Shown: piece by piece, positions 6,235 through 8,062 of the stretch
Layout of the letters: every line of letters begins with the position of its first letter
Numbering within the stretch: position 1 is the stretch's first letter
Origin: Candidatus Krumholzibacteriia bacterium
GTDB lineage: Bacteria > Krumholzibacteriota > Krumholzibacteriia > LZORAL124-64-63
DNA: 8,062 nucleotides
NCBI GenBank assembly: GCA_030590265.1
Contig: JAUUYW010000145.1
Span: 1 to 8,062, forward strand
Reading direction: 5' to 3'
The notes under the pieces: model-generated
What the model was told of the DNA's origin: nothing
The model's database searches: none
Seen by the model: the letters and a program-made list of their open reading frames with translations, nothing else
Translations under genes and position numbers: made by a program

Positions 6235-6525
6235 ATGTCCATACCTCTGACAATTGTTGCTACAATCCAAGCCCTTCCCGGCTTTGAAGACGATGTCGCC
6301 AAAGCCCTCATAGACTGCATTGTCCCAACCTTGGCCGAAGCTGGTTGTCTGCAATACGACTTGCATACCGACAACAACAAACCTGGCCTTTACCTGTTTT
6401 TTGAAAACTGGTCCACGCGCGAGGAATGGCTTGTCCATATGGAGTCGGACCATCTTGCGGCCATGAAAAAAGCGACGGAAGGTAAAATGGAAGCTCCTGT
6501 TATCTATGAGATGGAAAAGATTTAG
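6235..6525 (+). CDS. ABM-domain (antibiotic biosynthesis monooxygenase / YgiN-like) protein
   Basis: A 96-residue protein, the usual length of single-domain ABM proteins (dimeric ferredoxin-like fold). Visible family features are an N-terminal strand LTIVATIQALPG (5-16), the helix FEDDVAKALIDCIVPTLAEAGCLQYDLH (17-44), the strand PGLYLFFENWSTREEW (50-65), the HMESDHLAAM helix (68-77) and a closing strand APVIYEMEKI (87-96). E57-N-W and H68 / H73 are at the positions usually conserved in YgiN-like quinol monooxygenases. Members act on small quinol or polyphenol compounds without a cofactor, or are general stress proteins; the substrate cannot be told here. It is predicted to be cytoplasmic. It is monocistronic: its own promoter and ribosome binding site lie upstream, and a hairpin and a convergent gene lie downstream. 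Confidence 0.9.
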   Translation: MSIPLTIVATIQALPGFEDDVAKALIDCIVPTLAEAGCLQYDLHTDNNKPGLYLFFENWSTREEWLVHMESDHLAAMKKATEGKMEAPVIYEMEKI

Positions 6526-6583
6526 GGCTGAATAATTTGATAGTGGCTGGCGTGGTAGAAGACGACCGGAAAACTGTTGTTTT

Positions 6584-6607
6584 ATCCCCCCGGGGGGATC
6601 TATTTTG
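6584..6607 (+). terminator. C6G6 palindrome, possible terminator of the ABM-domain gene
   Basis: ATCCCCCC (6584-6591) and GGGGGGAT (6592-6599) form a perfect 16-bp palindrome. As RNA it would fold to a GC-rich stem with a CCGG tetraloop. Only a weak U-rich tail (CTATTTT, 6600-6606) follows, so termination is plausible but not certain. Confidence 0.45.
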
Positions 6608-6618
6608 ACAATGCAAAC

Positions 6619-6660
6619 CAAAAAACCGGCCCCCAATCTCAGGATTTGGGCGACCGGTTG
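6619..6660 (-). terminator. Rho-independent terminator of the beta-helix gene
   Basis: On the minus strand a stem of AACCGG/CCGGTT (6659-6654 with 6629-6624), a small internal loop, and CCCAA/TTGGG (6650-6646 with 6636-6632) is followed by a run of T (complement of six A at 6620-6625, two of which overlap the stem). It lies 28 bp after the stop codon of the beta-helix gene. On the plus strand no T-run follows, so it works in one direction. Confidence 0.8.
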
Positions 6661-6687
6661 AATGGGATTTCAAATGAGTCTCAGACC

Positions 6688-8062
6688 CTATTTGACCAGC
6701 ATCATTCTTTTTGTTTCGCTGACATCCCCACTCTGGAATCGATACAAATAGACCCCAGAAGAAACGGAGCGCCCACTGTCGTCGGTGCCGTTCCATACAA
6801 CATCGTGCCGACCAGCGGCAACCATGCCGTTGACCAAAGTGGCAATGCGGGCACCGGAAATATCATACACCTGCAGCTGAACAGGCGAGTCCTTGTGCAG
6901 ATCAAAACTGATGGCTGTGCTGGGATTGAACGGGTTGGGGTGATTCTGGAACATTTCGGTACGTGAAGGCAAAACTGCTCCCGGAATGTCGTCGTCATCA
7001 TCCACACCCGAGATCACATAGTCATGGTATTCGTTGGCGTGGGGAATGAAATCGATCAGCCCTTTTGCTTCATCATCCAGTTCATCCCAGGTGTTTTCCC
7101 AGATGGCCATCTGGGACATGGTGCCCCAATAAACCCAGCGGGCCTGCACGTCGTCGGGACCATTCCAGTAGTCTTGGCCAGATGAGCCGGAACCATTGCC
7201 GTAAATGTCGTTCCACTCGGATAGATCACTGCCGAACTGAAGGTCGCCACCGGTGACATAGACACCATAAGAGGAGTTGTTGGTGATCTTGGTGTTGATG
7301 AAAGAAATGCTGCCAGTGGTGGAATAGACTCCATAACCTCCGTTGGTGATGGTGGCCCCAAAAACATCAACTGAACCTGTGGTGTTGGTGGTGATTCCAG
7401 TATTTCCATGATCTATTAAACAGTTTTCCAGAGTTCCGTAACCATCTCCATAAAACCCAATTCCAGCCCAATTCGAACTGCCGCTGCGAACAAGGTTGAT
7501 TCCGTTTTCAGGAGTTCCAATGGCTGTGAGTTGGCCGTAGGAATAGAAAGCCTTCCCAGGAAGAAAATACAGAGTCATGCCATCAGGAATGGTGAAATGA
7601 CCCCCGGCGCTGATGTTGATGTGGTGGGTTATGATGTAATCCAAGCCTGCCAGGATGGGCCAGGTGAAGGTGCGACTGCTTGACCCGCCATTAACTCTGA
7701 TGTTGTTGTTGGTATTGCCGGAAGTGGGAATCACGCAACCATTACTGGGATAGGAACTGAATTGCATGGTCACCGGCCATGTGTTCTCAACACCACTGCC
7801 GCCAAGAGCATTTCCTGCTCCCATTGTGAACTCTCCACAATTGCTGAGCAATACGGCTCCATCGGTTCCAGTGCTTCCTTCAATGGTGATATTGTCGATG
7901 AATGGTGTTTCACAGTTGGCCAGGTAGAGCCCGACGGTTGTATTGTTGCGAAGAGTTACCGGAGAAGAAAAGTCCAACGAAGCAACGCCTGTAAGGTAAA
8001 TGCCGGTTGAGCAGTTCTCAAACACTGTGTTGGCATCCATAAAGGTTGGCGCCTGACCATTG
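6688..8062 (-). CDS. Right-handed beta-helix surface protein with C-terminal sorting domain (5' cut by window)
   Basis: The frame is open to the window edge; the ATG at 8040 is preceded by in-frame codons (NGQAPTF) and is probably internal. Using that ATG as residue 1, residues 1-280 are short repeated strand-and-turn units rich in N, G, S and T (for example ENCSTGIYLTG, NNTTVGLYLANC, LENCLIDHGNTGI, TNNSSYGVYVTGG) typical of a parallel beta-helix (pectate-lyase-like / NosD-like). The helix closes with YWNGPDDVQARWVYWG (291-306). An acidic linker with five consecutive Asp (347-351) follows, then FQNHPNPFNPSTAISFDL...NGTDDSGRSVSSGVYLYRFQSGDVSETKRMMLVK (364-450), the FlgD-like / T9SS type A-like C-terminal domain. 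Such proteins are exported and cell-surface or extracellular; a polysaccharide-related role is common in the fold, but no catalytic residues can be assigned here. The stop is TAG, followed by a good terminator. Confidence 0.87.
   Translation of the reverse strand, partial: NGQAPTFMDANTVFENCSTGIYLTGVASLDFSSPVTLRNNTTVGLYLANCETPFIDNITIEGSTGTDGAVLLSNCGEFTMGAGNALGGSGVENTWPVTMQFSSYPSNGCVIPTSGNTNNNIRVNGGSSSRTFTWPILAGLDYIITHHINISAGGHFTIPDGMTLYFLPGKAFYSYGQLTAIGTPENGINLVRSGSSNWAGIGFYGDGYGTLENCLIDHGNTGITTNTTGSVDVFGATITNGGYGVYSTTGSISFINTKITNNSSYGVYVTGGDLQFGSDLSEWNDIYGNGSGSSGQDYWNGPDDVQARWVYWGTMSQMAIWENTWDELDDEAKGLIDFIPHANEYHDYVISGVDDDDDIPGAVLPSRTEMFQNHPNPFNPSTAISFDLHKDSPVQLQVYDISGARIATLVNGMVAAGRHDVVWNGTDDSGRSVSSGVYLYRFQSGDVSETKRMMLVK

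Noticed and set aside
7056..7409. Out-of-frame minus-strand frame of 117 codons inside the beta-helix gene
   Set aside because: Shadow of the Ser/Thr/Gly-rich beta-helix codons; the main frame shows clear repeat structure and a C-terminal domain.
1..8062. Defence system, mobile element, CRISPR array or structural RNA gene
   Set aside because: No nuclease, integrase, transposase, reverse transcriptase or toxin-like protein, no regularly spaced repeats, and no tRNA-like or rRNA-like segment was seen on either strand.

Overview
The window looks like chromosomal DNA from a Gram-negative, outer-membrane-bearing bacterium. The best fit is the FCB group or a neighbouring uncultured candidate phylum such as Krumholzibacteriota, Eisenbacteria, Latescibacterota or KSB1. 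This placement is an inference. It rests on two large exported proteins that end in the P-N-P-F-N-P type 'FlgD-like / T9SS type A' C-terminal domain, on two predicted outer-membrane beta-barrel proteins, and on multi-domain secreted proteins carrying PKD and jelly-roll-like modules. Base composition looks balanced (near 50% GC by eye). I see no tRNA, rRNA, CRISPR array, insertion sequence or phage gene.

Layout from left to right. (1) 1-259, plus strand: the C-terminal part of an MmcQ/YjbR-family protein, cut by the window edge. Its last codons lie inside a perfect bidirectional terminator (223-265) shared with the convergent minus-strand genes. (2) 284-6119, minus strand, read right to left: an AlkD-like DNA alkylation repair protein; 44 bp later a 1020-residue secreted CapA-like metallophosphatase with a probable TTG start behind a perfect AGGAGG; then a 120-bp gap with a candidate promoter and an intercistronic inverted repeat; then a small beta-barrel protein whose stop codon overlaps the start of a DUF3943 outer-membrane protein. 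(3) 6120-6234: a divergent intergenic region with a good sigma70-like promoter for the plus-strand gene. (4) 6235-6525, plus strand: an ABM/YgiN-like small monooxygenase. (5) 6526-6687: two hairpins between convergent genes. (6) 6688-8062, minus strand: the C-terminal part of a right-handed beta-helix surface protein with a second C-terminal sorting-type domain; its 5' end is outside the window.

How the genes fit together: the minus-strand block is mostly cell-envelope and secreted protein genes, with housekeeping genes (YjbR, AlkD, ABM) interleaved. The two tagged proteins would need a cognate secretion/sorting apparatus, which is not encoded here. I find no defence, toxin-antitoxin or biosynthetic system. 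The most unusual items are the CapA enzyme embedded in a PKD/jelly-roll/sorting-tag architecture, and two nearly identical GTATAC-based palindromes inside its gene that are read in different frames.
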